From Azolla caroliniana (lineage: Eukaryota > Polypodiophyta), in assembly GCA_043228905.1 (NCBI GenBank), contig JBHGNT010000017.1, positions 5,394,001 through 5,458,000 of the forward strand: a stretch of 64,000 bases of DNA, in the 5' to 3' direction. Shown here in pieces: positions 23,026 to 33,408 of the stretch (position 1 is its first letter; each line of letters starts with the position of its first letter). The translations under genes and the position numbers were made by a program. Under the pieces are notes generated by a model, which did not search any database, was not told the DNA's origin, and worked only from the letters and a program-made list of their open reading frames with translations.

Positions 23026-23030
23026 ACGTT
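23026..23030. repeat. Target site duplication of R2, left copy (ACGTT)
   Basis: ACGTT directly before the R2 5' LTR. The same five bases follow the 3' LTR at 33409-33413. The duplicated bases lie within the G3 gag frame and rejoin it when R2 is removed. Confidence 0.9.
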
Positions 23031-23350
23031 TGTTACTCAGCCAGCAAGAAGGCTTAAGGAGATCCAAACCAGAGTGTGAAAGGAATAGTTTATTCGGGAA
23101 CTGTTGTAATTAGTAGTCTTAATATATATTAATATATGAGAAGATGTGGACGGACGGACCGGAATTGGTATGCCAATCCGGATCCGGACCGATCCCGAAA
23201 AGGTGCTGGTTGGCACCGTTTTGTACTTCGCACCGGAGACCTATATAAAGGCCCGGTTACAATGTAATCGACAGCGGATAATTAATAGAACTTATTGCCT
23301 TAATCTTTCAATATTGATTATCGTTCTGTACTCATTGTTATATCTTACGC
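23031..23350 (+). repeat. R2 5' LTR, truncated at its 3' end
   Basis: It starts TGTTACTCAGCC and matches the first ~320 bp of the R2 3' LTR. By eye there are about 15 differences, all transitions. It stops at 23350, where a Gypsy LTR remnant begins. The hairpin near its middle reads GGAATTGGTATGCCAATCC. Confidence 0.88.
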
Positions 23351-24246
23351 TGTCGTGCCTTACGGCTCTGGATCGTTGCGTGATTCGGGTGGGAACCGTT
23401 GGGGTTTTGGACTTGGAGGAAAGAAAATTCTAAGGCGATTAAGAATATGAAATATATTGTAAGAAAGAAAGATATGAAAAACTCGTGAATCCCACGAGTA
23501 TAGTGTATTAGTGAGTACTCAAATTAAGAGAGAAAAATAGTTAGCAAACTCGTGGATCCCACGATTATATTATATTAATTAACCCTTGTAAAAATAATCA
23601 ACAACTCTATACATCTTTCTCTCTTCCTTATATAGTGTTGGAAGAGTCTAAGTTTATCACATGCAAGCATCATGCTTTTCCTATCTTTAGTTTTCATGCA
23701 CACTGCATGTCCATGATTAGCTTTCTATCTCATCTTTTCTTTTTAACTCGAGTGTCTATGCATGAATAACTTTTTGTACCATGCATGTCTAGAAATTTTA
23801 CATGGGATAAAGTTTAGTATAACTTTAAAATTCATGATACACTAGTATAATGATAAGGCTTAACATTATTAACAAGGAGGTGCAAGGTTCGAATCTTGCC
23901 CTATGCATGTAATATATATATTTTTATACTTTCTTCTATTTACAAATATGTCTCTTCATCCGGTGAGAAACTCTCACCGGCCTTCTTCATCCGGCTCTTT
24001 CCGGTTCTGCTTCATCCGGTGCTTGCTAGTTTTCTTTGTCTGGTTCTTACCGGGACCTCCTTACCAATCTCTTCGTCCGTTTCTCACCAACTCTCACCGG
24101 TCTTCTTCATTCGGCTCTTGCCGGCTCTCCTTACCGGTTTCGGTCCTTACCAGTTCCTTCTTCTGGTTCTCACGAGGTACTCCATGTCCTATCCAGAGAG
24201 ACCAAAAATGTAATTTTTCACGTAGTGTGCGAATTACACTACGACA
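23351..24246 (-). repeat. Gypsy LTR remnant inside R2, with a Copia-B-like U3 segment
   Basis: TGTCGTGCC at 23351 and CTACGACA at 24246 mark the edges; in the plus strand the sequence GGGGTTTTGGACTTGG near 23400 matches the equivalent LTR positions at 24870 and 33690. A tRNA-like unit lies at 23842-23908. The segment 23930-24190 (TATGTCTCTTCATCCGGTGA, CATCCGGCTCT) matches the Copia-B LTR rather than other Gypsy LTRs. Confidence 0.65.
23842..23908 (+). repeat. tRNA-like unit in Gypsy LTR remnant
   Basis: AGTATAATGATAAGGC (box-A-like) followed by GCAAGGTTCGAATCTTGC, a T-arm-like hairpin with a 10/11 match to box B. A GCATGTAATATATATA tail follows. It is antisense to the LTR. This is one of several such units in this LTR group. 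Confidence 0.5.
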
Positions 24247-24392
24247 CTCGCCCCCTCCTAACTCGCACATCCTCCGGTATGTGCCGAAGTCCCTGATGCT
24301 TGCTATTCACCTTCATCCGAAGCTTCCTCTGATTCTCCCCTTAAGTCGACTATGAGTTCTAATCCACTTTCTTTGCTTTCTGCATCACCGCG
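24247..24392 (-). mobile_element. Gypsy 3' internal remnant next to the LTR
   Basis: The words GCCCCCTCCTAACTCGCACATCC and CACCTTCATC are colinear with 9451-9510 of G2 (CACCCCCTCTAAACCTGC). This is therefore the purine tract and final internal sequence of a G2-like element on the minus strand. It joins R2 gag directly at about 24393, showing a deletion at this point. Confidence 0.6.
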
Positions 24393-24840
24393 ATCCAATG
24401 CACGACCTGCTTGAATTCCGGACATTCGTCACTGGAGTGCATCATGCGGACGCACTACTTACTCTGCCAATCTACGAGCCACACGATGGACCGGTGCGAA
24501 TATAACTTATTGAATCGGCAAGCACCACCAGTCCGGCAAATCGAGCCACGTGGCAGCCGAGATGAAGAAGAGGAATGCTGGCGGCGAGAGGAACGATATC
24601 GACCGGCACAGGATGTCCGGTACGACGATCGGGGAGACAACTATGACAGGTACAAGAGATATGACAGGTACCGAGATAACAATGGACGATACGAGAATCA
24701 CAACCGGGATCACTCCCCCGGGTATCACCAACGACGGGAAGATTACGGGAGATATGACGACCAACCCCGTCAAGGGTACCGCAATAGAAAGAACTTTAAT
24801 AAAAAACGGCATTTCAAAAAAGGGAGCCACCCACGTTGTC
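24393..24840 (+). pseudogene. R2 gag, C-terminal part before the solo LTR
   Basis: It reads CTTCLNSGHSSLECIM, HTMDRCEYNLLNRQAPPVRQ, then an Arg/Tyr/Asp-rich tract (RDEEEECWRREERYRPAQDV) and RNRKNFNKKRHFKKGSHPR. It is colinear with R1 gag at 7400-6960. The N-terminal gag is missing because of the deletion at 24393. A solo LTR insertion at 24841 splits it from the second CCHC knuckle. The Tyr/Arg/Asp-rich tract is low complexity and probably contributes to RNA binding (inference). Confidence 0.8.
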
Positions 24841-25467
24841 GCGAAGATTCACGCGTGGTGTGCTACTCGAGTGACCACCGGGGTCTTGGACTGGGGAGGA
24901 CGTTCGCGGAATTATCGAAGAGATGACGATCAATGTAAGATTTGATGAAATTTGTTCACTTGAGAAGAAGAAGGATTGTACACTTGAGAAGTAGAAAAGT
25001 ATGAGGAAGATAAAGATGAATATAATTATATTGATGATAGTGGTGTTGGTGATATCACATATTGAGCCCCCCTTACACAAGCCCAACTAGAGGCTTTTAT
25101 AGGTCTTTCCATGCTTGTGACATGCACAAAACCATGGGCTAAAACCATGGTTTTGTGCACACGGTTTTGCTTATGTCATGCACAAACCATGGGTTTAGAA
25201 CCATGGTTTTGTGCACATGGTTTTCTATGGTTGTTTCATCTATAATTCGTATATAAAAAGGAAATACATAAAATCTACACTATATGATAGTTGTCCTAGT
25301 GGTAAGGCAATTATCTCGTATCTTAGAGGTGCAAGGTTCAAACCTTGCTTGCACCCCTCTGTATGAACTCAAGTGCCACTAGGCCTTAGGTGTATGTGCA
25401 ATGTTGCACATCCTTGGTTTATTCGTCTCACTCGGTTTCACACCGTAGCCGAAAATCGTCATGACAA
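24841..25467 (-). repeat. Solo Gypsy LTR inserted in R2 gag
   Basis: About 627 bp, plus-strand edges TGTCGCGAAG and GTCATGACA, with flanks CACGT and AACGT (a 4-5 bp duplication). Gag coding sequence GSHPR before it and EPEKG after it are adjacent in R1, which proves insertion. TGTCGCGAAGATTCACG resembles the G3 LTR inner end (TGTCACGAAGTTTCGCATG). There is no internal sequence, so it arose by LTR-LTR recombination. Confidence 0.8.
25285..25357 (+). repeat. tRNA-like unit in the solo LTR
   Basis: TTGTCCTAGTGGTAAGGC resembles box A and a D-arm. GCAAGGTTCAAACCTTGC (25331-25348) is a perfect T-arm-like hairpin with box B GGTTCAAACC. Spacing is tRNA-like. An acceptor stem is not evident. This is the best preserved of the units. 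Confidence 0.55.
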
Positions 25468-28400
25468 CGTGAACCGGAAAAAGGCGCCTCAAGTAGCCCC
25501 ACGGTTACCACAGGTCCTCCACCGGGTACAGGAAACAATACCTGGAAAGCATATTGCTATTATTGCCGGCAAGAAGGACATTATAGTAATCAATGTCCGG
25601 CAAAGAGCTATGACAAGAGACCGGCAGTAAACATGGTAGTCGCCGAAGTCGCAGACCTGCAGCAGGTTACCACAAGGTCGAAGGGCAAGACGACGGAATG
25701 GGAGACACAAGAGGCCATCCGGAAGCAGGCAACGGAATGGGTGAAAAAGGCAAATGAGTGAAACGTAGCAGAACTTGCGCAGCAAAAGGAGAACACCGAA
25801 GAGCTTGTCGGCGGCAGTCAAACTGAAAATGCGACATGGCAGGCATTGCAAGAGTGCCAAATCACGCTGCCATTAGGACGGCTCCTGCAACTAGTGCCCA
25901 GATTCACAGAAGGACTCAAGACAGGCATGACGGCAGGAGAAACACCACCGGCACCAACATTCTTCTCAAATCCGGAGGAAGGACCGGCGGTGGTAGACAC
26001 AAACAGTCCAGCGATCACAGCCATCATGAAGGGAAAGGAGTTACCCGAAACAATAATAGAAGGAGGATTCGGCGTCAATGTGATTAGCCTCCGAACATGC
26101 ACAACCTTGGGAATCCAAGAGTGGGAACCATGCCCGTTCTGGCTACGGATGGCGGATACAAGCTCAGTGCGACCGACCGGCTTGATACGAGATTTGGAAG
26201 TAACAATCGGCGGCCACACATTTCGCATCTCGGCAGTAGTGCTACAATTACAGGCACAAGGAGCGTACCCGCTATTGTTGGGATGGCCGTGGCTAAAAAC
26301 GGCGCACATTAAACAAAATTGGAGGAAGAATATCATCAGCTTCCGACGGGGAAAAGCAAAAGTATGGGTACCGACACAACCACGAACGGGTACCGAGAAG
26401 GAATTAACACCCCTATATGCGGAATGTGTCAATATGCTGGACGGATTAGCAGATGAAGAGGTGGATCAATACTTGCAAGATAATCCGAAGATAGTACCCC
26501 TGTTCGAAATTGACGTAGCTGAAGCCGTATCACCATACATACTGCCACCGGACAGAGCGGACGAAGAACCAAATAAAGAAGCGATCCGAGAGCTACGGCA
26601 AGCACAAGAAGCGCTGGAAAGAGAAATGGCGGTATCACAACGGGTTAAAGCATCCCAACTAGAGGAGGTAAATCTAGGAACTACGGAAGAGGCGAGACCG
26701 GTGCAGATAGCCAAGGAAATGACTACGGAGAACAGAACGGCGATGATTACACTTCTCAAAGAGTTTCGGGACGTGTTTGCTTGGTCCTACGAGGATATGA
26801 GAGGGCTCGATCCTCAACTATATCAGCATCAGATACATTTGAGCAAAGACGCCAAACCGGTAGCACAGCGACGGTACCGGATGAATCCAAACTACGCCGC
26901 CAAAGTCAAGGAGGAAATTGATAAGTTGCTGAGAGTTGGCTTTATCCGTCCCGTAAAGAAATCGACATGGCTGAGCCCGATAGTAGTTGTACCAAAGAAA
27001 AACGGCAAAATTAGAGTATGTGTCGACTACCGGAAGCTTAATGCGGCGACGGTAACGGATGCATTTCCACTTCCATTTACGGATGGAGTTTTGGACACAG
27101 TCGCCAGCCATGAGGTATACAGTTTTTTAGACGGATTCAGCGGATACAACCAAATCCGGATGCACCCCGATGACCAGGAGAAAACGGCTTTCGTCACTGA
27201 ATGGGGAGTGTTTGTTGCCATAGTGATGATGTTCGGACTCAAAACGGCGCTGGCAACGTTCCAGAGGCTCATCATGAAAATATTCGGAGAATTCATACCG
27301 GCGTTCATGCAGGTGTTCCTCAATGACTTCGCGGTTTACAGCCGGGAAGGAGATCACCTTCAGCAACTCCGACTGTGTCTAGAAAAGTGTAGGGCTTACC
27401 GGTTAAGCCTGAATCCGGCGAAGTGTGTATTCGGCGTGTCCAACGGAATGCTACTGGGGCACATCATGAGCAAGGAGGGCATCGTCGTGGATCCGGACAA
27501 AGTAAAAGCAATCCTGGAGGCACCGGCACCAAAAACGGCAAAGGCATTGAGCCGTTTCTTAGGCCAAATCTGTTGGCATAGCCAAATGCTCCGGTATTTG
27601 GCGGACCTAGCTACACCACTGCATGTTGTGGTACACCGAACACCGTTCCAGTGGACCGACACTGAGGACAAGGCGTATCGGGCACTCAAAGTTCTATTGT
27701 CGCAAGCGCCGGTAGTGCAACCCCCGGATTGGGCGAAGGAATTTCATGTGTTCGTGGATGCGTCCGACATTGCAATCGGGAGTGCGCTGATGCAACTTAC
27801 GGAGCCAAGATGGTACCGGCCCGTATATTACGCAAGCCGGAAGTTATCCCAAGCCGAACGAAATTATTCCACCACAGAAAGGGAAGCTTTAGACATGATC
27901 TACAGCGTAACAAAATTCAGGCATTATTTATTGGGAAGGAAGTTTTCCTTCCATGTAGATCATTCGGCACTCCTCTACCTAGTGTCCAAAGCGTCACTTA
28001 CCGGTAAGTTGGCCCGGTGGACTTTGCTATTACAGGAATTCGAATTCGAGATATTCCACCGACCCAGCATACAGCATGCGGTAGCAAATTATTTAAGCCG
28101 GTTAGATTCCGGCGAAACTGGCGACGGGGTACCGGACGAATTTCCGGATGCTGAGCTATTTCGAGTCACCGCGGAAACGACAGCAGATGAAACGGTGGCA
28201 CCAGAAGATAAGTGACTAACAAATATGCACCAATTTCTAAGCACCGGATTGCCTCCGGAGGAGATGAACCGGGACGAGAGGAAACGCCTGGCGGTACAAA
28301 GCCGGCACTTTTGTTTATTACAGGACACGCTATACCACAAAGGTGCGGACGGTATATGGCGACGAGTGGTGCGCAGTGACGAGAAAGAGGTAATACTACG

Positions 28401-29679
28401 GGAAGCACACTGCGGAGTCGCCGGAGGCCATTATGCCGGGGATGTTACGGCAAGGAAGATATGGCAAAGTGGCCTATGGTGGCCGACTACATTGAAAGAC
28501 GCAGTCCGGTACGCGAAAGAGTGTGATCTATGCCATCGAATGGGCCAGCCAACGAAACAAGCTAGGATGCCGCACTAGCCAGTACTACCGCTAGAACCAT
28601 TTCAGAAATGGGGACTGGATTTTGTCAGACCATTTAAACCACCGGCAATGAGAACTGGCAACCGATATGTGATCGTCGCAACGGACTATTGCACTAAATG
28701 GGTGGAAGCCAAAGCCCTACGAGACAGCACCACGGTGTCGACGGCAAAATTCTTATACGAATACATTTGGTGCCGGTACGGATGCCCCATAGAGCTGATA
28801 AGCGACCAAGGAGGGCACTTTCTTGGACAAGTAGTGGAGAGCTTGACGTCATTCTATGCGGTAGATCATAAACGGAGCACCCCGTACTACCCACAAGCCA
28901 ACGGATTAGTGGAGTCAACAAACAAAACGCTACAGAATATCCTGCGCAAGATCGTCAATGAAAATCGGACAGATTGGGACACGAAGTTGCACAATGCGCT
29001 CTGGGCTTACTAGACAGCGTACAAAACAAGCATCCGAACAACGTCGTTCTGGTTAGCATTCGGATTAGAGGCAGTCATGCCGATCGAATTCCAAGTACCA
29101 AGCTTATGGATTCAGATTCGGGAACGACTCAATGAAAAGGAATCGGAGGCAATTCGGTTAAAGGATCTATGTGAACTAGAAGAACACCGACTGGCGAGCA
29201 TCATGCACCTGGAATTGGAACAACGGCGACGGAAAGCGTTTGTAGATCGGCACCAAAAAGGAAACGAAAAGATGTTCGAAATTGGCAAGCCAGTACTCGT
29301 GTTCTAGACCCGGATGGGTAAAATGCCAGGCAAACTACGGTTTAGATGGACCGGACCGTACTGGATCACACGCGGGTTCAATGGGTCTTACCAGTTAGGG
29401 ACACTTGCCGGCGAAGTGTTGGGTAAATGGGTCAACGGATTTAGACTAAAGCCATACAAAGGACTTATGCCCAAGAACCCATTTAAACAAAGGACCAACA
29501 CCGAATCGGACGCCGGCAGGCCAACCAAGACAGCAACTAGTGAGGAAAACGGCTACCACCAAGCCGGTAAGGAGGAGCACGAGCCGGCAACCAGGGAAAG
29601 CAAAACGATGGAAAACCGTCAGGAGGCCGGCAAGGTGCACGTTTCGGGTAAGGGTCCGACAGGACCGGAGAAAAATTAA
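25468..29679 (+). pseudogene. R2 gag-pol polyprotein (protease, RT, RNase H, integrase)
   Basis: One frame runs through the whole stretch. It starts with a CCHC knuckle (CYYCRQEGHYSNQC, ~25550) and continues with a protease region (GFGVNVISL, LLLGWPWL). Reverse transcriptase follows (RYRMNPNYAAKVKEEIDKLL, IRVCVDYRKLN, FLDGFSGYNQIRMHP). Its catalytic box at 27316-27327 reads FLND, an Asp-to-Asn change. RNase H (FVDASDIAIGSALMQ) and integrase (HCGVAGGHYAG...CDLCHRMG, GLDFVRPF, ISDQGGHF, NGLVESTNKTLQ, then GKLRFRWTGPYWITR) come next. Premature stops: TGA 25759 and 28213, TAG 28576, 29011 and 29305; no frameshift. The sister copy R1 has CAG at the 29305 position, so that TAG is a C-to-T change. 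Inactive. Confidence 0.92.
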
Positions 29680-29697
29680 CCACAGAATTAATTTTAC

Positions 29698-29717
29698 AAA
29701 AAAAAAAAAAAAAAAAG
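29698..29717. repeat. A homopolymer after the integrase stop
   Basis: A run of about 18 A directly after the gag-pol stop region. The homologous site in R1 has become an (ATTT)n microsatellite. It could mark an internal polyadenylation-related or retro-inserted boundary between pol and the extra ORF, but that is speculative. Confidence 0.6.
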
Positions 29718-29814
29718 CGAATCAAAGAAATCATGGAAAGGAGTGGTGGAAACGGCCATGCAAACGAGGAGTAAAGAGGCACGTCGAAAAGCTACGAGGA
29801 GGCTATGAATAGCA

Positions 29815-30083
29815 CATTAAACCACCGCCACATGGCACGCAATGCTATTATAGTACACGACCTGCACATGCGGAGGCTCGAAAAAGGCGCCAAGATGCAG
29901 AGAGAAAAACCCCCACGCATCGAGACCTTCTCCTTTCGCGAACCAAGGAGAACAGACGCAGACAGACGCGTGAAGATCAATCGCAGAGAGCTCGCGCATA
30001 GAGAACCCCCTCACTCAAAACTTTCTCTCTCACACTCTCCCCACCATCAAACCTTCCCAACGCTCTCCGACCTCGACACAAAG
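29815..30083 (+). promoter_or_regulatory. Leader-like region before the extra ORF of R2
   Basis: This lies between the pol stop and the ATG at 30084. It has a TATA-like TATTATAG (29848-29855) and then a CT-rich, ATG-poor stretch (CTTTCTCTCTCACACTCTCC, 30021-30040) typical of plant 5' untranslated leaders. The start context is AAGATGG, a strong plant context. I infer that the extra ORF may be expressed from an internal promoter or a subgenomic RNA. No direct proof is available in the sequence. Confidence 0.4.
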
Positions 30084-32894
30084 ATGGACTACCAAAGACT
30101 GTCTAAAGCCGCCAAGAAATGGTTACGACAACACGGACTAGAGGGTTTCTTGACGATCATGGAGGCGGCGCCACACAAGGAGGCCGAAAAGATTATCAAA
30201 GAAATCGACACAGAGGTGATCACGGAGGAGGCGATCCGTGCGTTAACAGGCCTTCCGGAGGGGGGCATCTACACGATCGACAATCCTACCTCCGAGTAGC
30301 TCATCAAATATTTCGGTGAGTATTCTCTCGCCAACAAAGGCTACAGGACACAGGGCGGCGAAGACATGTTATTCCACGAAATTGCCCGTGTACTCCATGA
30401 GTTCGGCCACGTATACCCTCGACCCCCCGTTATGCCTCAGAACCGAGCAGGCTTGATTATCGCGACGTATGAAGGGGTCAAGGTGGATTGGCCGGTGCTG
30501 ATCGCTGACGGGTTGTGTACGGCTATTGATATCGTAAGAGGAAAGGACGGCAAGGAAGGCCGAAAAATATGGCATGCAGTGACGCAATGGCTCACCCTAT
30601 TGGCGCCACCGGTCGAGCCCATCTAGACCAAGAAGCGGGGAAGAGCAACGGACGGCACCCTGAAACCTGCTTCGAAACGGCAACAGTTGTTGGCCTTCAA
30701 GGCCACGAAGGGGAAGACGGTCGACGCCGAGAAGGCGGCAAAGGAGCACGCCAGCCGAAAGCGGCCGACGGACACACACGAGGAGACACCGGCACGGACC
30801 CTGAAGAGCCCACTCCACCGACCGGTACCGCAAGAAACGGACACCCTCGCGGCAAGAATGAATGTCAGGACTCAGGCGGAGGAAATGGAGGAAGAACCCA
30901 CGGAGCACCTCCAGCGGTGGCCGGTGAAGAGCATTGTTGAATCAGCTGAGAAGCGTTCGGACCCACAGAAGGATGGAACGCCCGCAACCCACACTGAGCA
31001 TCCCACGCCAAGGGAGGCACCGGAACCGGTTCGGATGGAACCGGTCATAAAAGTCCCTACACAACAGGCAACACCGGCAAGCCCCGTAACTCAAGAGCCG
31101 GTTATACAAAGGCCAACCTCCTCAGCCGGCCAAGAACAAGCAGACAAGGGGCGGCTAGCCGAATCACACCCAGAGCCGGAACGGCAAAGTGGTCAGCAGG
31201 CAGAACGAGAAGTGTAGCTCGACGCAGTAAGGCGGGACCAACCACCGGCAAGTGAACCCATCAGCCAACCCGTCGTGCAGACGCAACAATAGTGCACCGG
31301 CAGCCAATGGCTCCGGTGGATAGGAGAACAAATTGTCGGAGTAGTCGGATGCATAGAGGCGGAAGAAAGAGTGCAAACGGAACGGTTGCTCGTCACAACT
31401 GATGAACTGGAGACGTCCCGGTCAAGGATCCGGTGCCTCGAACAAGACTTGGATCGGATTACCGAAGACATGGCCAAAATGGACTTAACCGCAACGCAGA
31501 TCCAAGCACCGGTGACTGCGGTGGATGTACATATGAATAAGACCCCGGAGACAAAAACTGTCCCGGAGAAAGATGCGGCGCAAGCCCAAGAGCTTGCCGA
31601 ATTAAGAGACGAGTTGGCCACACAAGAAGCATTACGGAGCCGCGAACGCGACTTGAAGAAGGCGGCCGAAGAAGAATTAAAGAAGACTGCTGAGAACCTC
31701 CGCCGGGCAGAGGAAAACCTGCGTAAAGGACATCACGCGTACGACCGGCTAAAGGAGGAAAAAGAGAAATTGCTGCAAGAGAAAGACAAGTTGCAACGGA
31801 TGGCGGAGATGGAAATCGAAAGGCTGAAGGAAGAACTCTGTCAACAGAAGGACCGGGAGGACCGAGAGGACCACGCACGCCGGTAGATCAATCAGAGGCT
31901 AAAGCAGAAGACCGATGATTTTAATCATCTGCACCAAGATTACAAGCAACTGGAGACAGAGTATAAGCAACAGCAGGAACGGATGGCCGAGCTCCGGCAA
32001 GAAGTTGATAGGGCCACAACGGCACTCGTCGACGAACGAGCTTAGAGTTCCAAGCTATTGGAGGAAGCGGCGATGGACCGGATGGAGCTCCACAAGTAGA
32101 ACCATGAAGAAAAGGAAAGGGTGACAATGGTGTTACAAAGGTTGCAAACAACCTATCAAAGTCAATTGTCGCATTATAGGGAGCAGGAGGCGAACACAGT
32201 CCGAATCATCAAGCAATTGAAAGAGGAGCGACAAGCCGCAGAGAACAAATCACAGATGGGAACCAAACGGATCCAATGCATCCTCCAGTCATGGCTCACC
32301 AAGACCAAAAGCTTGATTGACGAGAACTCTGTGCGATGGTGGACAAAATGGGCGCAGAATACGTCGGAACTCCAATTGCTCAGGGCGGACGTGGAAAACC
32401 AGCGGAAGGAGGGTGACGACTGTTATACGCTGACGTCGGAGGACTTCACCGCCATAAGGGATGAGTTGGCCGAAGATTTCACAGCCCTAGCGGATGAACA
32501 ATTGGTGCAGGTCCGGCAACTCATAGCTCAACTGGACGACAATCGGCTGGAGGCTCAAATCCAGTTTGAGAGCTATGAGCGGTCCCGGCTTCGGGAAGAA
32601 AAAGCGAGGAAGGTGGCAACAATCAACCTTAGTGATGAGGAACTGTCACCGATACAAGGACCAGACGGGGACCAGGCCGGGGTCAGTCAGCCATAGACAA
32701 CTCCGACGGAGGAACCAACGAAGGAAACGACGGTGCCAGAGCGACAAACGGAGCCGCAGCCCCAAACGGAGAAGGCACAAACGAAGCAGCCAGAGACACA
32801 AACGGAACAGCAGCCACAGCAGCAACAACAGATTCTCGACAAGCCATTGGAAATTATGGAGCAAAGCATTCTGGACATTTTGGACGAAGCGTAA
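30084..32894 (+). pseudogene. Extra 936-codon ORF of R2, coiled-coil protein, with eight TAG stops
   Basis: One reading frame runs from ATG 30084 (MDYQRLSKAAKKWLRQHGLE) to TAA 32892-32894. The only interruptions are TAG at 30297, 30624, 31215, 31290, 31884, 32043, 32097 and 32694; there is no frameshift. The N-terminal ~180 codons look globular (IRALTGLPEGGIYTID, LFHEIARVLHEFGHVYPRPP, GRKIWHAVTQWLTLLAPP). The middle (codons ~190-400) is Pro/Thr/Glu-rich and low complexity. The last half is a long predicted coiled coil (for example AAEEELKKTAENLRRAEENL), ending in a Gln/Pro/Thr tail. It resembles in outline the additional ORFs carried by some plant Gypsy elements. I do not recognise a specific family. 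It lies on the sense strand after integrase. Confidence 0.75.
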
Positions 32895-32948
32895 CAGTGC
32901 CGGATAATGGGTTCGACATACAAGGTATTGTCCCACGGGCGTGCTATG

Positions 32949-33408
32949 TGTTACCCGGCCGGCAAGAAGGCTTAAGGAGATCCAAACCAGAGTGTGAAAG
33001 GAACAGTTTATTCGGGAACTGTTGTAATTAGTAGTCTTAATATATATTAATATATGAGAAGATGTGGACGGACGGACCGGAATCGGTATGCCGATTCGGA
33101 TCCGGACCGATCTCGAAAAGGTGCCGGTTGGCACCATTTTGTACTTCGCATTGGAGACCTATATAAAGGCCCGGTTACAATGTAATCGACAGCGGATAAT
33201 TAATAGAACTTATTGCCTTAATCTTTCAGTATTGATTACCGTTTTGTACTCATTGTTATATCTTACGCGTGTTAATGATGTGATGCTAACTAACCGATTA
33301 AGGTCTAATTAAGCGTTGTGTCGTAAGTCATCTTGCCGTAACACCCTTTGGTGAAGTGTCTTAAGTGGACACCCTGTGTTAGGCTGTTGTCCGGCCCTAG
33401 GATTAACA
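32949..33408 (+). repeat. R2 3' LTR
   Basis: 460 bp, TGTTACCCGG to GGATTAACA, followed by the target duplication ACGTT. It contains a perfect 7-bp stem hairpin GAATCGGTATGCCGATTC (33080-33097), the inverted repeat GGTGCC/GGCACC near 33120-33135, and a TATATAAAGG box (33160-33169). Confidence 0.92.

Larger units (their letters stand above)
21690..23030 (-). pseudogene. Gypsy G3 gag, downstream part
   Basis: The minus-strand pieces continue the gag that begins at 33593. After the R2 insertion, the frame resumes at the target duplication and reads GFVRVVTPSIHAEVLEIQAD, then EEFEERLLEKYGLDDSLRNL and VELLGKGRNSMALLQEFEKRF (23009-22575). A second block (22140-21727) with EKEFDFWLSILGSLSRGKFK and a Lys/Glu-rich tail follows after frameshifts. 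A run of about 20 G (21771-21790) interrupts it. It ends where the G2 LTR starts at 21689. The rest of the G3 polyprotein is not in the window. Confidence 0.7.
23031..33408 (+). mobile_element. Gypsy R2: gag-pol plus a large extra downstream ORF
   Basis: This 10.4 kb element on the plus strand inserted into G3 gag (TSD ACGTT). Its order is 5' LTR (truncated), foreign Gypsy LTR remnant, C-terminal gag, solo LTR insertion, gag-pol in one frame to 29680, a 400-bp leader-like stretch, an extra ORF of 936 codons (30084-32894), and 3' LTR 32949-33408. PBS and N-terminal gag were lost. No archaeal-type second RNase H was seen between RNase H and integrase. No polypurine tract is visible before the 3' LTR. 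Confidence 0.88.

Noticed and set aside
25285-25357. Genuine nuclear tRNA gene
   Set aside because: The T-arm and box motifs fit, but no acceptor stem or convincing anticodon arm is present.
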